Positions 1 to 8,266 of a stretch of 40,996 bases of DNA are shown here, in pieces. Positions within the stretch are counted from its first letter, which is position 1, and every line of letters begins with the position of its first letter. The notes under the pieces are model-generated. The model had not been told where the DNA came from, searched no databases, and saw only the letters and a list, made by a program, of their open reading frames with translations. This DNA is from Thermoplasmatales archaeon (GTDB taxonomy: Archaea; Thermoplasmatota; Thermoplasmata; Thermoplasmatales; Thermoplasmataceae). Position numbers and translations under genes: made by a program. Location: the NCBI GenBank assembly GCA_027366585.1, contig DAHXNF010000037.1, positions 1 to 40,996 on the forward strand, in the 5' to 3' direction.

Positions 1-2
1 CG

Positions 3-350
3 TTCCTTCTCACCCCAAGCTACATAACATACTCTCCCAGTGCAGGCTCTTCATCTCCGTTCAGCGAGTCAAACCTGTTCACTGCAGCCGCACTGATCAT
101 AGTGGCTTTTATGGTAGCCTATTACCTGCAATACATTATCAGATCCCTTGGAAAGAAGAAATATACTGGGCTTGAAGGAATGATCGGTAAGGACGTTGAG
201 GTCAAGGAAGAACTGGTTCCAGAAGGCTGGGTCTCGTTTGAGGGTCAACGCTGGAAAGCGAGACTGGTTTCCGGAGGGAGGGCATTGGTGGGTGAAAAGG
301 TCGTGGTCCGCTCAAATGAGGGTTTGACCCTTCTCGTGGAGAAGAAATAA
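3..350 (+). CDS. NfeD-family membrane protein, C-terminal part (5' truncated by window edge)
   Basis: The frame is open from the first bases of the window, so the start lies upstream. About 115 residues are visible. They include a hydrophobic stretch (roughly ALIIVAFMVAYYLQYII) and then a small soluble domain starting GLEGMIGKDVEV and ending GLTLLVEKK. That pattern (G-x-x-G-x-I-G-x-x-x-x-V, a central W, a final GLTL-V) is typical of the OB-fold domain of NfeD proteins. NfeD proteins usually pair with stomatin-like (SPFH) proteins, often encoded next door; that partner would lie upstream and cannot be seen. The N-terminal part could be a short NfeD membrane region or a ClpP-class serine protease domain, and the window cannot decide which. 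Confidence 0.75.
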   Translation, partial: FLLTPSYITYSPSAGSSSPFSESNLFTAAALIIVAFMVAYYLQYIIRSLGKKKYTGLEGMIGKDVEVKEELVPEGWVSFEGQRWKARLVSGGRALVGEKVVVRSNEGLTLLVEKK

Positions 351-355
351 CATTA

Positions 356-374
356 CAAGAATTTTTTATTCTTG
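356..374. repeat. perfect 7-bp inverted repeat with a T5 loop between nfeD-like gene and ROK kinase
   Basis: Arms CAAGAAT and ATTCTTG flank a TTTTT loop, six bases after the stop of the NfeD-like gene. It may serve as a T-rich terminator. The same TTTTTTATT stretch (362-370) sits about 28 nt upstream of the ATG at 396, so it may also be the TATA box of the ROK gene. Confidence 0.5.
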
Positions 375-395
375 TTAATTATCATGCATATCCTC

Positions 396-1331
396 ATGAA
401 CATACTCGGATTCGATGTGGGCGGTACCAAGATTTCAGCCGTTCTTGGTGATGAACATGGAAAAATCAATGCAACAATTAGGAAACCAACGATCAAGCAT
501 CTTGGCAAAAACAGGCTGAGAGACCAGCTTTTCGAGATCGGGGATCAACTGATTAAGGAAAATAAAGTCAAAAAACTCGACGGGATTGGCGTCATTTTCG
601 CAGGACTCGTAGATCGGGAAAAAGGGATGATAATCACTTCCCCAAACATCCTGGGACTTGACAATTTCATGATATCGGCTGCTTTGAAGGATCATTTCAG
701 GACCAATGTAGTTCTGGAGAATGATGCGACTGGCGCCACTATTGCCGAGCGGCTCTTTGGGTCCGGGAAGAAGACTGACAATTTCCTGTACCTCACGCTG
801 AGTACAGGAATCGGTGGTGGAGCGTTTGTTAATGGAAAATTGATGCGTGGCCAGCATGGGCTGGGTGGAGAGTTCGGGCACATGGTAATAATGTCCAATG
901 GCCCGACCTGCGGTTGCGGTAGAAAGGGATGCCTCGAGGCAATTGCAAGCGGGAAGAGCATAAGCAGGAGGGTTTCCGAAAGCATCACTGCTGTCCGTGA
1001 CTCAGAGATCCTGTCCAAGATTGAGCCAAGGAACCTGAGTGCCGAGAAAATATTTGATGCCATGAGAAAGGGCGATATGCTCTCTAGACTGATAATAGAG
1101 GAAACCGTCTATTATCTTGCCATTGGAGTGGTTAACCTTGCATGTGCATTTGATCCCGAAGTAATCATTATAGGCGGCGGTGTCAGCCAGGCTGGAAAGG
1201 ATCTGTTCAACCCGCTGAGGGACGCCGTCAAGGAAGAGTTCAAGACAATGGGAAGACCGTTGAAAATAGTTCAGGGACTCAAGAACGGCGGAGACCTGGC
1301 CGCAATAGCCATAGCGTTGTACAACAACTAA
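396..1331 (+). CDS. ROK-family sugar kinase (glucokinase/N-acetylhexosamine kinase-like)
   Basis: ATP-dependent cytosolic sugar kinase of the ROK family. The N-terminal phosphate-binding motif FDVGGTK begins at residue 6. LENDATGATIAE carries the expected catalytic Asp. LSTGIGGGAFVNGKL and GGEFGHM follow, then the ROK zinc motif CGCGRKGCLEAIASG. A late IIIGGGVS is the second glycine-rich ATP-binding segment. Length (311 aa from this start) is normal for the family. The frame extends upstream to TTG 372 and ATG 384, but ATG 396 puts the DVGGTK motif at the usual distance and lies about 28 nt after a T/A-rich box, fitting a leaderless transcript. Substrate is unknown; thermoplasmatal ROK proteins include amino-sugar kinases, and glucose in these organisms is mostly oxidised before phosphorylation. 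Confidence 0.88.
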   Translation: MNILGFDVGGTKISAVLGDEHGKINATIRKPTIKHLGKNRLRDQLFEIGDQLIKENKVKKLDGIGVIFAGLVDREKGMIITSPNILGLDNFMISAALKDHFRTNVVLENDATGATIAERLFGSGKKTDNFLYLTLSTGIGGGAFVNGKLMRGQHGLGGEFGHMVIMSNGPTCGCGRKGCLEAIASGKSISRRVSESITAVRDSEILSKIEPRNLSAEKIFDAMRKGDMLSRLIIEETVYYLAIGVVNLACAFDPEVIIIGGGVSQAGKDLFNPLRDAVKEEFKTMGRPLKIVQGLKNGGDLAAIAIALYNN

Positions 1332-1359
1332 GAAGAGAGAGACATTTTGAGCCGAACGC

Positions 1360-2520
1360 TTATCCGAGGAGTTGCAGTGCGCTCCGGTACATTATCTCTA
1401 TACCGTATTTCAGTGCATCCTCGTCCACTGAGAAGGTTGGGGAATGGTTGGGGCTCGTAATGTTCTTGGTCTCGTTTCCAGTTCCCAGGAAGTAGAAAGA
1501 TCCGGGTATTTCCTTCGTAAAGTAGGAAAAGTCCTCTCCCCCCATTGCAGGGTCCGGATGCATTACATGATCCCTGCCAACCACTTCTGAGGCAACCTTG
1601 TCGATAACAGCTGTTATTTCTGGGTTATTCACCAGGGCAGGATAGCCTTCAACGAACTCATATTCATAGGTTGCGCCATAGGATGTGCATAAACCGCTCA
1701 GTAGCCTCTCTATCTCTGTTCTTATCTTGTTCCTGACGCCCTGGTCAAAAGTCCTAACTGTCCCGGTGAGATCTGCATGTGCCGCTATAATGTTGTACCT
1801 ATAGCCGGAGTTCAGGGTGCCAACAGTCACTACCGCTGGCTTGAAAGCTGGTGTCATCCTCGAGACGATGCTCTGCAGTATGTTGACAAAGTAGCTTGCA
1901 ATGACGAGAGCATCTATTGCCTTGTCCGGCTCGGATCCATGCCCGCCCCTGCCGTGGATCTTGATGCGGAATTCGTCTGCATTTGCCATCGCAACCGTGG
2001 GATAGGTAGCGACAAAGCCAGCAGGTATTGTTGATATCACGTGCTGTCCGATGATAGCGTCAACATTCCGCAAATAGCCTTCGTGGATAAAGTCCACGGC
2101 TCCTCCTGGAGGCCTTTCTTCTGCTGCCTGGAAAATCAGCCTAACTGTTCCATGAAGTTTTTCGCGTTCCCTGGAAAGTCTCCTGGCGACCGCAAGCAGC
2201 ATAGCGATGTGAGCGTCGTGACCGCACGCATGCATTACGCCCCTGTTTTTTGACGCGTAAGGATCCTTGTTCTCCTCCGTAACTGGAAGTGCATCGATGT
2301 CGGCTCTGAGGGCGACTGTTTTTCCACTCGTACCTTTTATGTCTGCAACAAGGCCGGTCTTCCCAACCGCTTTGACGCTCAGCCCAAATGACTCCAGTTC
2401 CTCCCTTATTCTGCGCGATGTTTCCACTTCCTCAAAACTGAGTTCCGGGTGCTCATGAAAGTGCCGCCTCATCTTGATAACATATGAATTGTCGTCTTCG
2501 ATTTTCGCCATGCTGTTCAT
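1360..2520 (-). CDS. M20-family metallopeptidase/amidohydrolase (aminoacylase or carboxypeptidase type)
   Basis: Di-zinc hydrolase of the M20D type, which removes acyl groups from amino acids or C-terminal residues from peptides. Visible motifs are RHFHEHPELSFEE near the N terminus, ALRADIDALPV, the metal-binding HACGHDAHIAML, the catalytic glutamate region FQAAEERPPGGA, IIGQHV, the dimerisation-domain motif GRGGHGSEPDKAID and the late GGEDFSYF with a final metal-site histidine in SPNHSPTF. About 386 aa, a full-length family member without a signal peptide, so probably cytosolic. An upstream in-frame ATG exists at 2532. I chose 2520 because an AAATAAAT box at 2541-2549 lies about 25 nt upstream, as expected for a leaderless start. 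It would help use peptides in a proteolytic, scavenging lifestyle. Substrate is not determined. Confidence 0.88.
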   Translation of the reverse strand: MNSMAKIEDDNSYVIKMRRHFHEHPELSFEEVETSRRIREELESFGLSVKAVGKTGLVADIKGTSGKTVALRADIDALPVTEENKDPYASKNRGVMHACGHDAHIAMLLAVARRLSREREKLHGTVRLIFQAAEERPPGGAVDFIHEGYLRNVDAIIGQHVISTIPAGFVATYPTVAMANADEFRIKIHGRGGHGSEPDKAIDALVIASYFVNILQSIVSRMTPAFKPAVVTVGTLNSGYRYNIIAAHADLTGTVRTFDQGVRNKIRTEIERLLSGLCTSYGATYEYEFVEGYPALVNNPEITAVIDKVASEVVGRDHVMHPDPAMGGEDFSYFTKEIPGSFYFLGTGNETKNITSPNHSPTFSVDEDALKYGIEIMYRSALQLLG

Positions 2521-2686
2521 GGTAGTATACATGGGTTATACAAATAAATCTTCATCATGCACCAGCGGTTCGTATAGATTATTATTATCTGTAGCAATAC
2601 CCTGGCTCATAGGACCTAAAGTACAGGGATGCCACAACGGCATGTTTTCCTGCTGTATACGATCCGGTTAGCTTTGGAGGGAATGA

Positions 2687-4126
2687 TTGCAGTACAAGTG
2701 GATTGCTCTCAGCAATACAACTATTGGAATTCTTATGTCATCACTTGACACAAACATAGTGTTGATTGCACTGCCAACTATCGCGAGGACCCTGCACGGT
2801 ATGACTGCCCTTGACGCCTTATGGATTCTACTTGGCTACCAGCTGGTTGTTGCTTCAGTCCTTGTTAACTTTGGAAGGCTTTCTGATATTTTTGGCAGGG
2901 TTAGACTGTACAAGATGGGCTTTGCAATCTTTACGATTGGTTCTGGTTTGTGCAGCATTTCACAGAATGGGGCGGAGCTGATAGGTTTCAGGCTTGTTCA
3001 GGCTATTGGCGCTGGATTCCTGTTTTCAAACAGCGCTGCCATAGTTACTGATGCATTTCCGCCTGAAGAGCGGGGGAGCGCATTGGGAATAAACCAGATC
3101 TCAATAGTCGTGGGATCCGTTCTTGGCCTTGTTCTCGGAGGAGTTCTGACGACCCTTGTTGGCTGGTCCTCGATATTCTGGGTAAATATACCCATAGGAA
3201 CCTTTGCAACGGTATGGGCACATTTCAGGTTGAAGGAGATCAGAACTTCCCCAAAAAGCAGGAAAAAGATCGATCTGATAGGAAACTTGACGTTTGCAGG
3301 CGGCCTGGTTATGGCGCTTCTCTCCATAACCCTGTATGCAATAGTAGGTATCTCACTGGTCTTGACGCTCGAAATGCTTGGATTGTCCAGCATGTTTTTC
3401 ATACTTTTTTACTTCGAGGAGAAAAGGACCGTAGATCCGATGTTTGACCTTTCTCTTTTTAGGAACAGGATCTTTTCCGTGGGCAACGAGACAATATTCC
3501 TTAATGCGCTGTCGAGAGGATCATTCACCCTGGTAATGGTATTCTACCTTCAGGGTCCTTTGATGCATCTTTCCCCGCTTCAGGCAGGAATATTTCTTAT
3601 TCCACTATCAGTATCGCTCTCAGTCTTCGGGCCGATAAGCGGTACACTTTCAGACAGGTACGGGCAGAGAGGGTTTGTGATTGCCGGTCTCGCCCTTTCA
3701 ACTGTGGGCTTCCTCATAATGACTACCATAACCGGGGTTCTGAATTTCTACAGCCTTATCCTTCCTCTCGCCCTTATCGGCTCGGGAATGGGGATCTTTG
3801 CGTCCCCGAACCGTGCTTCCATAATGTCCTCTTCGCCTCCGGAAAGGAGGGGACTTGCTTCAGGAATAAGCACCACCCTGGTAAACGTTGGAAATACGCT
3901 GAGCATAGGAATTGCATTCATCCTGATGGGAACATCGATTCCCAGGAATGCACTGGACTCCATTTTTGCCGGGACATCTTCCGGAATTTTAACCGGTAGC
4001 CTCACAGACTTTGTTCATTCTGTGCATATCGTGTTCATTGCGTCAGCAGTGATGCTGGTGCTTTCCATCTTACTGTATCTCAAATTTGCCGGAAAGAGCA
4101 GGTGGGAGCACGCTGTCGTATCCTGA
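2687..4126 (+). CDS. MFS transporter, DHA2/EmrB-QacA type (about 14 TM helices)
   Basis: Proton-driven exporter candidate in the cytoplasmic membrane. The 479-residue protein is hydrophobic throughout. It has the motif A loop GRLSDIFGRVRLY between TM2 and TM3 and a motif C-like helix (VLGLVLGGVLTT) in TM5, both marks of drug:H+ antiporters. A second A-like loop, GTLSDRYGQRGF, occurs in the second half. Length and helix count fit the 14-helix DHA2 branch. The start is TTG at 2687, chosen because a clear Shine-Dalgarno GGAGGGA lies at 2676-2682; the ATG at 2683 is out of frame. It is divergent from the M20 gene and convergent with the CDP-alcohol transferase. Substrate is unknown; efflux of organic acids or toxic compounds is plausible. 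Confidence 0.85.
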   Translation: MQYKWIALSNTTIGILMSSLDTNIVLIALPTIARTLHGMTALDALWILLGYQLVVASVLVNFGRLSDIFGRVRLYKMGFAIFTIGSGLCSISQNGAELIGFRLVQAIGAGFLFSNSAAIVTDAFPPEERGSALGINQISIVVGSVLGLVLGGVLTTLVGWSSIFWVNIPIGTFATVWAHFRLKEIRTSPKSRKKIDLIGNLTFAGGLVMALLSITLYAIVGISLVLTLEMLGLSSMFFILFYFEEKRTVDPMFDLSLFRNRIFSVGNETIFLNALSRGSFTLVMVFYLQGPLMHLSPLQAGIFLIPLSVSLSVFGPISGTLSDRYGQRGFVIAGLALSTVGFLIMTTITGVLNFYSLILPLALIGSGMGIFASPNRASIMSSSPPERRGLASGISTTLVNVGNTLSIGIAFILMGTSIPRNALDSIFAGTSSGILTGSLTDFVHSVHIVFIASAVMLVLSILLYLKFAGKSRWEHAVVS

Positions 4127-4161
4127 TTGCCTCCGGGGAAGGATTGCTCGGCTTCTGTTTC

Positions 4162-4770
4162 TCAGTTAAGTTTCCTGTAAGCCCTTGAGAAGCGCTGGGC
4201 CGCGTTGAAGTTTCCCGCCATGAAGAACCATAGAAGTATTATTGTGGATGGTGTGAAAAGTACTCCATAAATGGTGTACGAGAATGGCAGTAATACCTGG
4301 ATTATTGAGAAGGCAAATATAAGGACAAGCCTGTCGGCACGCCCAACGATTCCAGAATAATCACGCCCGGCTCCCAATGCCTGGCTCTGTGTTCCCATGT
4401 AACTAGTCAGGAGGATGCCCTCAAGGCCAAGGAAAGCATATGCAGGATGCGAGAATACGCTGAATCCTATCCCTGCAGTAAGCAGTATGTCCGAAACCCT
4501 GTCCAGAAAATGATCCACTAGATCCCCGCGCTTCGATGCAAGGTTCCTCATTCTGGCAACCTTGCCGTCTATTGCGTCGAAGAAGGCGGAAATCATGACG
4601 AAGATGGGCGCCAGTATAAGCACTTTACCTGAGATCAGGTAAACCACAGCAAATGCTCCTGCGAAGACTACGGAAAGAACAGAGAGGAAGTTAGGGCTGA
4701 ACCTGACGAACGGCCTGGCGACCATTTCGATGTATCTGTCCGAAGCCTCCCTCTTAGAATCTAGTGCCAC
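4162..4770 (-). CDS. CDP-alcohol phosphatidyltransferase (archaetidylinositol-phosphate synthase-like)
   Basis: Integral membrane enzyme that joins CDP-archaeol to a polar head-group alcohol. The family signature D-G-x2-A-R-x8-G-x3-D-x3-D is intact in DAIDGKVARMRN and KRGDLVDHFLD. The remaining sequence forms about six hydrophobic helices over 202 aa, the usual size. The start is GTG at 4770, one base after the stop of the upstream kinase gene, so the two are probably co-translated. Archaeal members of this size are commonly archaetidylinositol-phosphate or archaetidylglycerol-phosphate synthases. The inositol type is plausible for Thermoplasmatales, but the exact head group cannot be read from the sequence. 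It is the last gene of the leftward uppS-tiaS-kinase cluster. Confidence 0.85.
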   Translation of the reverse strand: MALDSKREASDRYIEMVARPFVRFSPNFLSVLSVVFAGAFAVVYLISGKVLILAPIFVMISAFFDAIDGKVARMRNLASKRGDLVDHFLDRVSDILLTAGIGFSVFSHPAYAFLGLEGILLTSYMGTQSQALGAGRDYSGIVGRADRLVLIFAFSIIQVLLPFSYTIYGVLFTPSTIILLWFFMAGNFNAAQRFSRAYRKLN

Positions 4771-4771
4771 T

Positions 4772-5233
4772 TTATCTTCTCTCGGTTAAAGATTCTCCTT
4801 CTATAATTTTATTCATGACTATCGTCACAGATTCTGCAACGCTTTTTCCCGTAAGATCGCATGTAACGATGCGGCCTGAAGGAAGTTGATCCAGGGCCTC
4901 GGAATGAAAAACATCGATTTCTGCGGCGTCCAGGTTTTCAGCAATTTTCTCCCGGCTATACCCTGATAGTATCATCCTCTCCTCGAGAACTGCCATATCA
5001 ACTTTCAGGATTATGACAAAACTGCAAATCAGCAGGTGGCTGTAGTGTCCTTCCAGCACTCTGGGGAGCGTTCGCATTTTTTCCTTCATGCAGTCGATAT
5101 CAACTGTGCCATCGCCCATACAACCCAGAGACTCCGCTATCATATCTGCTGAATCACACTTGATGCCCGCTTTGGAGAGCTCGTTGCATATTGTGGTTTT
5201 ACCGGATCTTGGGGGACCTGTTATGCAGATCAT
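4772..5233 (-). CDS. P-loop nucleotide kinase, archaeal adenylate kinase/Fap7-like
   Basis: Small (153 aa) cytosolic P-loop protein starting MICITGPPRSGKTT, a Walker A loop at the very N terminus. A short nucleotide-binding core follows (LEGHYSHLL, then a VDMAVLEERM segment). This layout matches archaeal adenylate kinase homologues related to eukaryotic Fap7/hCINAP, which act on AMP and in small-subunit ribosome maturation. The frame is open up to 5314, but ATG 5233 is preferred. It places the P-loop at residue 6-14 as in the family and forms a 4-nt ATGA overlap with the tiaS stop, which indicates translational coupling. The downstream GTG start of the CDP-alcohol transferase follows one base after its TAA. 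Confidence 0.8.
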   Translation of the reverse strand: MICITGPPRSGKTTICNELSKAGIKCDSADMIAESLGCMGDGTVDIDCMKEKMRTLPRVLEGHYSHLLICSFVIILKVDMAVLEERMILSGYSREKIAENLDAAEIDVFHSEALDQLPSGRIVTCDLTGKSVAESVTIVMNKIIEGESLTERR

Positions 5234-6522
5234 GCTGTATTGTAAACCTCCGGTTCTGAGGACACCAGATGTCTTCTTCCGGCAATCGGCGCTTCGTAAT
5301 AAAAGCGACTGCAATCCCTTCTGATCTCCGTGTATTCAGGCAGATATGCCCTGGTATGGCATTCCGGACATACGAACGTATTCCTGCCGGCGTTGAACAT
5401 ACCTGATCCGCAATTCGGGCAGCAGGGATTCGTTCTTATGAATGTTCTCGCCCTCTCTATCACCCTGACTTTCTCGAGGTTTATCTTGCCATTCATAAAG
5501 GAACCAAAAATCGTGAGATAATCGCCTATTTCCAGATCCTTGACTAAAGCCCTCAGGCCCTTGGATGGCTCGAATATGGCCGCCATGTATTCTTTCCCAC
5601 CGAAGCTGTAATTGAAAAACCAGTGGCCTCCCCGTTTGGAGAATGGTTTTGTTAAAACAACTGCATTGAATGCATATGAAGAAAATTCCTCAAAGCTTCC
5701 AAATCGATGCTGGTAATGGTCATCAGTCGCCTGGTTTGTCTGGAAAAGGAGATATCCTGTGTAGTGAACATTGAAATTTTGTGACATCTGCTCCGGAAAA
5801 TCAATGATATCAGAAGGATCAGAAGTACGGATTCCGCAGAGAACAGGAGTACGCGGAGACGGGAATATGGCTGCATGCCTGTTTTCGCCGTCAAAGTTGC
5901 TGAACGTTCCAGCAAACTGATCAGCAAAATTTGCCACTCTTCTCTTCAGGTCATATGGCAATACCGGGGGCGAAGGATCATCATATACAATCAGTTCAAA
6001 TGTACTTCTTTCTGCAGGCCAGCTCAGGGCTGAAAGTGCGCCAATCAATCCCCTGCCGTTCTTTGCAAACCTATGAACTAGTTGCATTTCTCTTATCTTT
6101 TCCCGTACCGTATCAAGCGAAACAACTGACCTTACTGCCTGCATGTAGAATGATGCATCGGGCCTCTCCCCTGCTACGATCAGACCCGGGTTTGTCTTCT
6201 CGTCTTCGACTCTTGCGTCCTGAGTGACTATTTTCCATGCACGTTCAGCAAGTTCTTCGGGATCCTGGATATCAAGGACCTCTTCGGAGGAAAAAATTGG
6301 TTTTCCCCGGTATTCGCCGATTTTCCTTCCAGGTGCGCCTGAAGTACCAACTTCGGCGCACAATGCGGCATTTCCTCGTGTCTTGAAAGGTATGTTCGGA
6401 TTCAAGCGAACCAACCTTGGCAGCTCCCTGACCGTCAGGCCAAGGTCTGAGAGGATCCGGAGCATCACATGAGTCGTGCATCCGCCATTCCTTCCGTCCG
6501 TGTCGTCGATTGCAATGAACAA
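5230..6522 (-). CDS. tiaS: tRNA(Ile2) 2-agmatinylcytidine synthetase TiaS
   Basis: TiaS attaches agmatine to C34 of the CAU-anticodon tRNA-Ile, so that it reads AUA and not AUG. The 430-residue protein starts FIAIDDTDGRNGGCTTH, the hallmark N-terminal DDTD motif. A middle segment around GDYLTIFGSFMNGKINLE looks like the OB-fold domain. The C terminus holds a zinc ribbon (CCPNCGSGMFNAG...FVCPECHTRAY) followed by the characteristic PIAGRRHL. Length is typical. No ATG fits: TTG 6522 follows directly after the uppS TAA and puts the DDTD motif at residues 6-9. It is co-oriented with uppS and the NMP kinase. Its target tRNA-Ile(CAU) is not in this window. Confidence 0.95.
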   Translation of the reverse strand: MFIAIDDTDGRNGGCTTHVMLRILSDLGLTVRELPRLVRLNPNIPFKTRGNAALCAEVGTSGAPGRKIGEYRGKPIFSSEEVLDIQDPEELAERAWKIVTQDARVEDEKTNPGLIVAGERPDASFYMQAVRSVVSLDTVREKIREMQLVHRFAKNGRGLIGALSALSWPAERSTFELIVYDDPSPPVLPYDLKRRVANFADQFAGTFSNFDGENRHAAIFPSPRTPVLCGIRTSDPSDIIDFPEQMSQNFNVHYTGYLLFQTNQATDDHYQHRFGSFEEFSSYAFNAVVLTKPFSKRGGHWFFNYSFGGKEYMAAIFEPSKGLRALVKDLEIGDYLTIFGSFMNGKINLEKVRVIERARTFIRTNPCCPNCGSGMFNAGRNTFVCPECHTRAYLPEYTEIRRDCSRFYYEAPIAGRRHLVSSEPEVYNTA

Positions 6523-7299
6523 TTATGCTCCGTACCTCCTCTTCCTCAGCTGAAAGTTCCTGATAGCCTTCAGGAAATCCACATGCTTAAGATCCGGCCA
6601 GTATACCTCGGTAAAGTATAGTTCCGAATATGCTGACTGCCATAGGAGAAAATTTGATACTCTCTCTTCGCCGCTTGTCCTGAGGATCAGGTCTGGGTCC
6701 GGCACTGACGAATCGTACAGGTAGGTTCGGAAAAGTTCCTCGTTGATGTCGTTTACCTCAATCTTCCTGGAAACGACGTCACTTGCTATCCTCTTTATGC
6801 CGTCCAGTATCTCTTCCCTGCCACCGTACCCTATCGCAAGGTTGAGCCTGAAGTTGTCATACTTTGAGGTAAGCCTTTCCGTGTTTCTTATTGTCTCTTT
6901 CAGATAATCCGGCAGATGTTCCTTCTGCCCGATAACTCGAACCTTAATGCCATTCTTCTTTACCCGCTGGTCTTTCATTAGCTCGTTTAGCGAGCGATCA
7001 ATCAGCCTGAACAGGAATTCTATTTCTTCCTTGCTCCGTTTCAGGTTCTCCGTAGAAAAGCCATAGACTGTGACTACCTTGATTCCAATATCCATGCACC
7101 ATTGAAGGACTTCCTCAAGCTTGTCCTTTCCCTTTACGTGGCCATCATTCATGGGCAATCCCTTTTCAGTTGCATACCTCCTGTTTCCATCCGTGATTAT
7201 CCCGAGATGGCGGGGGATGGGAAGTTTCTTGATGTCCTCAATCAGGATCTTTTCGTACAGGTCCGAAGCCATCTGGCCTATCTTATCGGAAATAGTCAT
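6523..7299 (-). CDS. uppS: polyprenyl diphosphate synthase, cis-prenyltransferase (UppS family)
   Basis: Builds the long-chain cis-polyprenyl diphosphate used as lipid carrier for glycans; archaeal enzymes prefer geranylgeranyl diphosphate as primer. The 258-residue sequence has the catalytic HLGIITDGNRRYA motif (Asp37), YGFSTENLKRSKEE, NLAIGYGGREEI and the C-terminal PDLILRTSGEERVSNFLLWQ with SELYFTEVYWPDL, all conserved blocks of the family in the correct order. The start ATG 7299 lies about 26 nt after a CTAAATAT box inside the upstream intergenic/trm5 end, fitting a leaderless transcript. It is first gene of the uppS-tiaS-kinase-CDP-alcohol transferase run. With the nearby glycosyltransferase genes it would support glycoconjugate synthesis. 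Confidence 0.95.
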   Translation of the reverse strand: MTISDKIGQMASDLYEKILIEDIKKLPIPRHLGIITDGNRRYATEKGLPMNDGHVKGKDKLEEVLQWCMDIGIKVVTVYGFSTENLKRSKEEIEFLFRLIDRSLNELMKDQRVKKNGIKVRVIGQKEHLPDYLKETIRNTERLTSKYDNFRLNLAIGYGGREEILDGIKRIASDVVSRKIEVNDINEELFRTYLYDSSVPDPDLILRTSGEERVSNFLLWQSAYSELYFTEVYWPDLKHVDFLKAIRNFQLRKRRYGA

Positions 7300-7328
7300 T
7301 CTATGGCAACTAAATCGAAACCGGATAT

Positions 7329-8264
7329 TTAGAATGTCTTTCTCATAGATATGGAAACAAGTGACTCCAACGGGGAATAGCCGTGGACAATGCGCTTGTC
7401 GATTATGGTGAACCCGGAATCCCTTAATATCTCCATATTTTCCTCAATAGACTTTGGGCTGCCAATGGAATAAAGGTGTACTGTGCCGCTATCCTTTATC
7501 GCCCTTAGTGCGTGCCCCAGGAATTTCATGCTGTCGTGCGGAAGATTCATGATTATCCTATCTGCCTTTGGGAGATCCCGTATAACCGATTCTGCCTGGC
7601 CAAGAACCGGGGTAATTTTTCCCTTCAATTTATTCAGTTTCATGCTCTCCTTCATGTAGAAGATAGCATCAGGATTTGAGTCAATGCAGGTGATTTCTGC
7701 CTTCCTGTCCCTCGCAATCAGGATAGCAAAAGGCCCGATTCCCGCAAACATATCTATAATTTGCTCGCCATCCTGAACTGTTCGTGCGACTTTCATCCTT
7801 TCCGTTGCGAGCCTGGGCGAGAAGTAAACCTTGCTGACGTCAAGAATGAATTTTGCCTGGTTTTCAGTGTGAATCGTGACCGTCTTTTCTTCGCCAGCCA
7901 GCCAGGTGAGTTTTCTTGTCCTGAATTCCCCCTGGATACCTGTATCCTGCCACACTGCAGTAACGCCACTTTTAGATTTGAGAAGCGATTTTCCCAGCTC
8001 AATTGCTCTTTCCCGATTCCTCAGCTTTATTATTGCGATGTCACCGATCCTGTCATATGAACCGCGGATTGCCTGCGGGAGGTACTGCTTAGTCCCGGCT
8101 CTTGGTTTGATCTCGACCAGATCGTATCCCTCCAATCTTGGGGCACAATCATCAACAATGGGTATGTACACAAACTCCCCTGAAGAGAACACTCTGGAAT
8201 CCATGGAGATACAGTGTAGGTTCCTGAGCTCCTGCAGCGTCGCTTGAGCCCTTTCCTTAGTCAC
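7329..8264 (-). CDS. trm5: tRNA (guanine37-N1)-methyltransferase Trm5
   Basis: Class I SAM methyltransferase that makes m1G37 in tRNA to hold the reading frame. Visible are the N-terminal RNA-recognition part (IRGSYDRIGDIAIIK), the ENQAKFILDVSKVYFSPRLATER segment typical of Trm5, motif I DMFAGIGPFAI, the acidic end of the next strand CIDSNPDA and the catalytic-loop NLPHDS. At 311 aa it is a standard archaeal Trm5. Some archaeal paralogues (Trm5a/Taw22) also act in wyosine synthesis, so a dual role is possible. The start is GTG 8264, two bases after the hel308 TGA, which implies coupling with hel308. Confidence 0.93.
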   Translation of the reverse strand: MTKERAQATLQELRNLHCISMDSRVFSSGEFVYIPIVDDCAPRLEGYDLVEIKPRAGTKQYLPQAIRGSYDRIGDIAIIKLRNRERAIELGKSLLKSKSGVTAVWQDTGIQGEFRTRKLTWLAGEEKTVTIHTENQAKFILDVSKVYFSPRLATERMKVARTVQDGEQIIDMFAGIGPFAILIARDRKAEITCIDSNPDAIFYMKESMKLNKLKGKITPVLGQAESVIRDLPKADRIIMNLPHDSMKFLGHALRAIKDSGTVHLYSIGSPKSIEENMEILRDSGFTIIDKRIVHGYSPLESLVSISMRKTF

Positions 8265-8266
8265 CT

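Noticed and set aside
5234-5314. Longer start for the NMP kinase
   Set aside because: The added residues lie inside tiaS and push the P-loop away from the N terminus; the ATGA overlap supports 5233.
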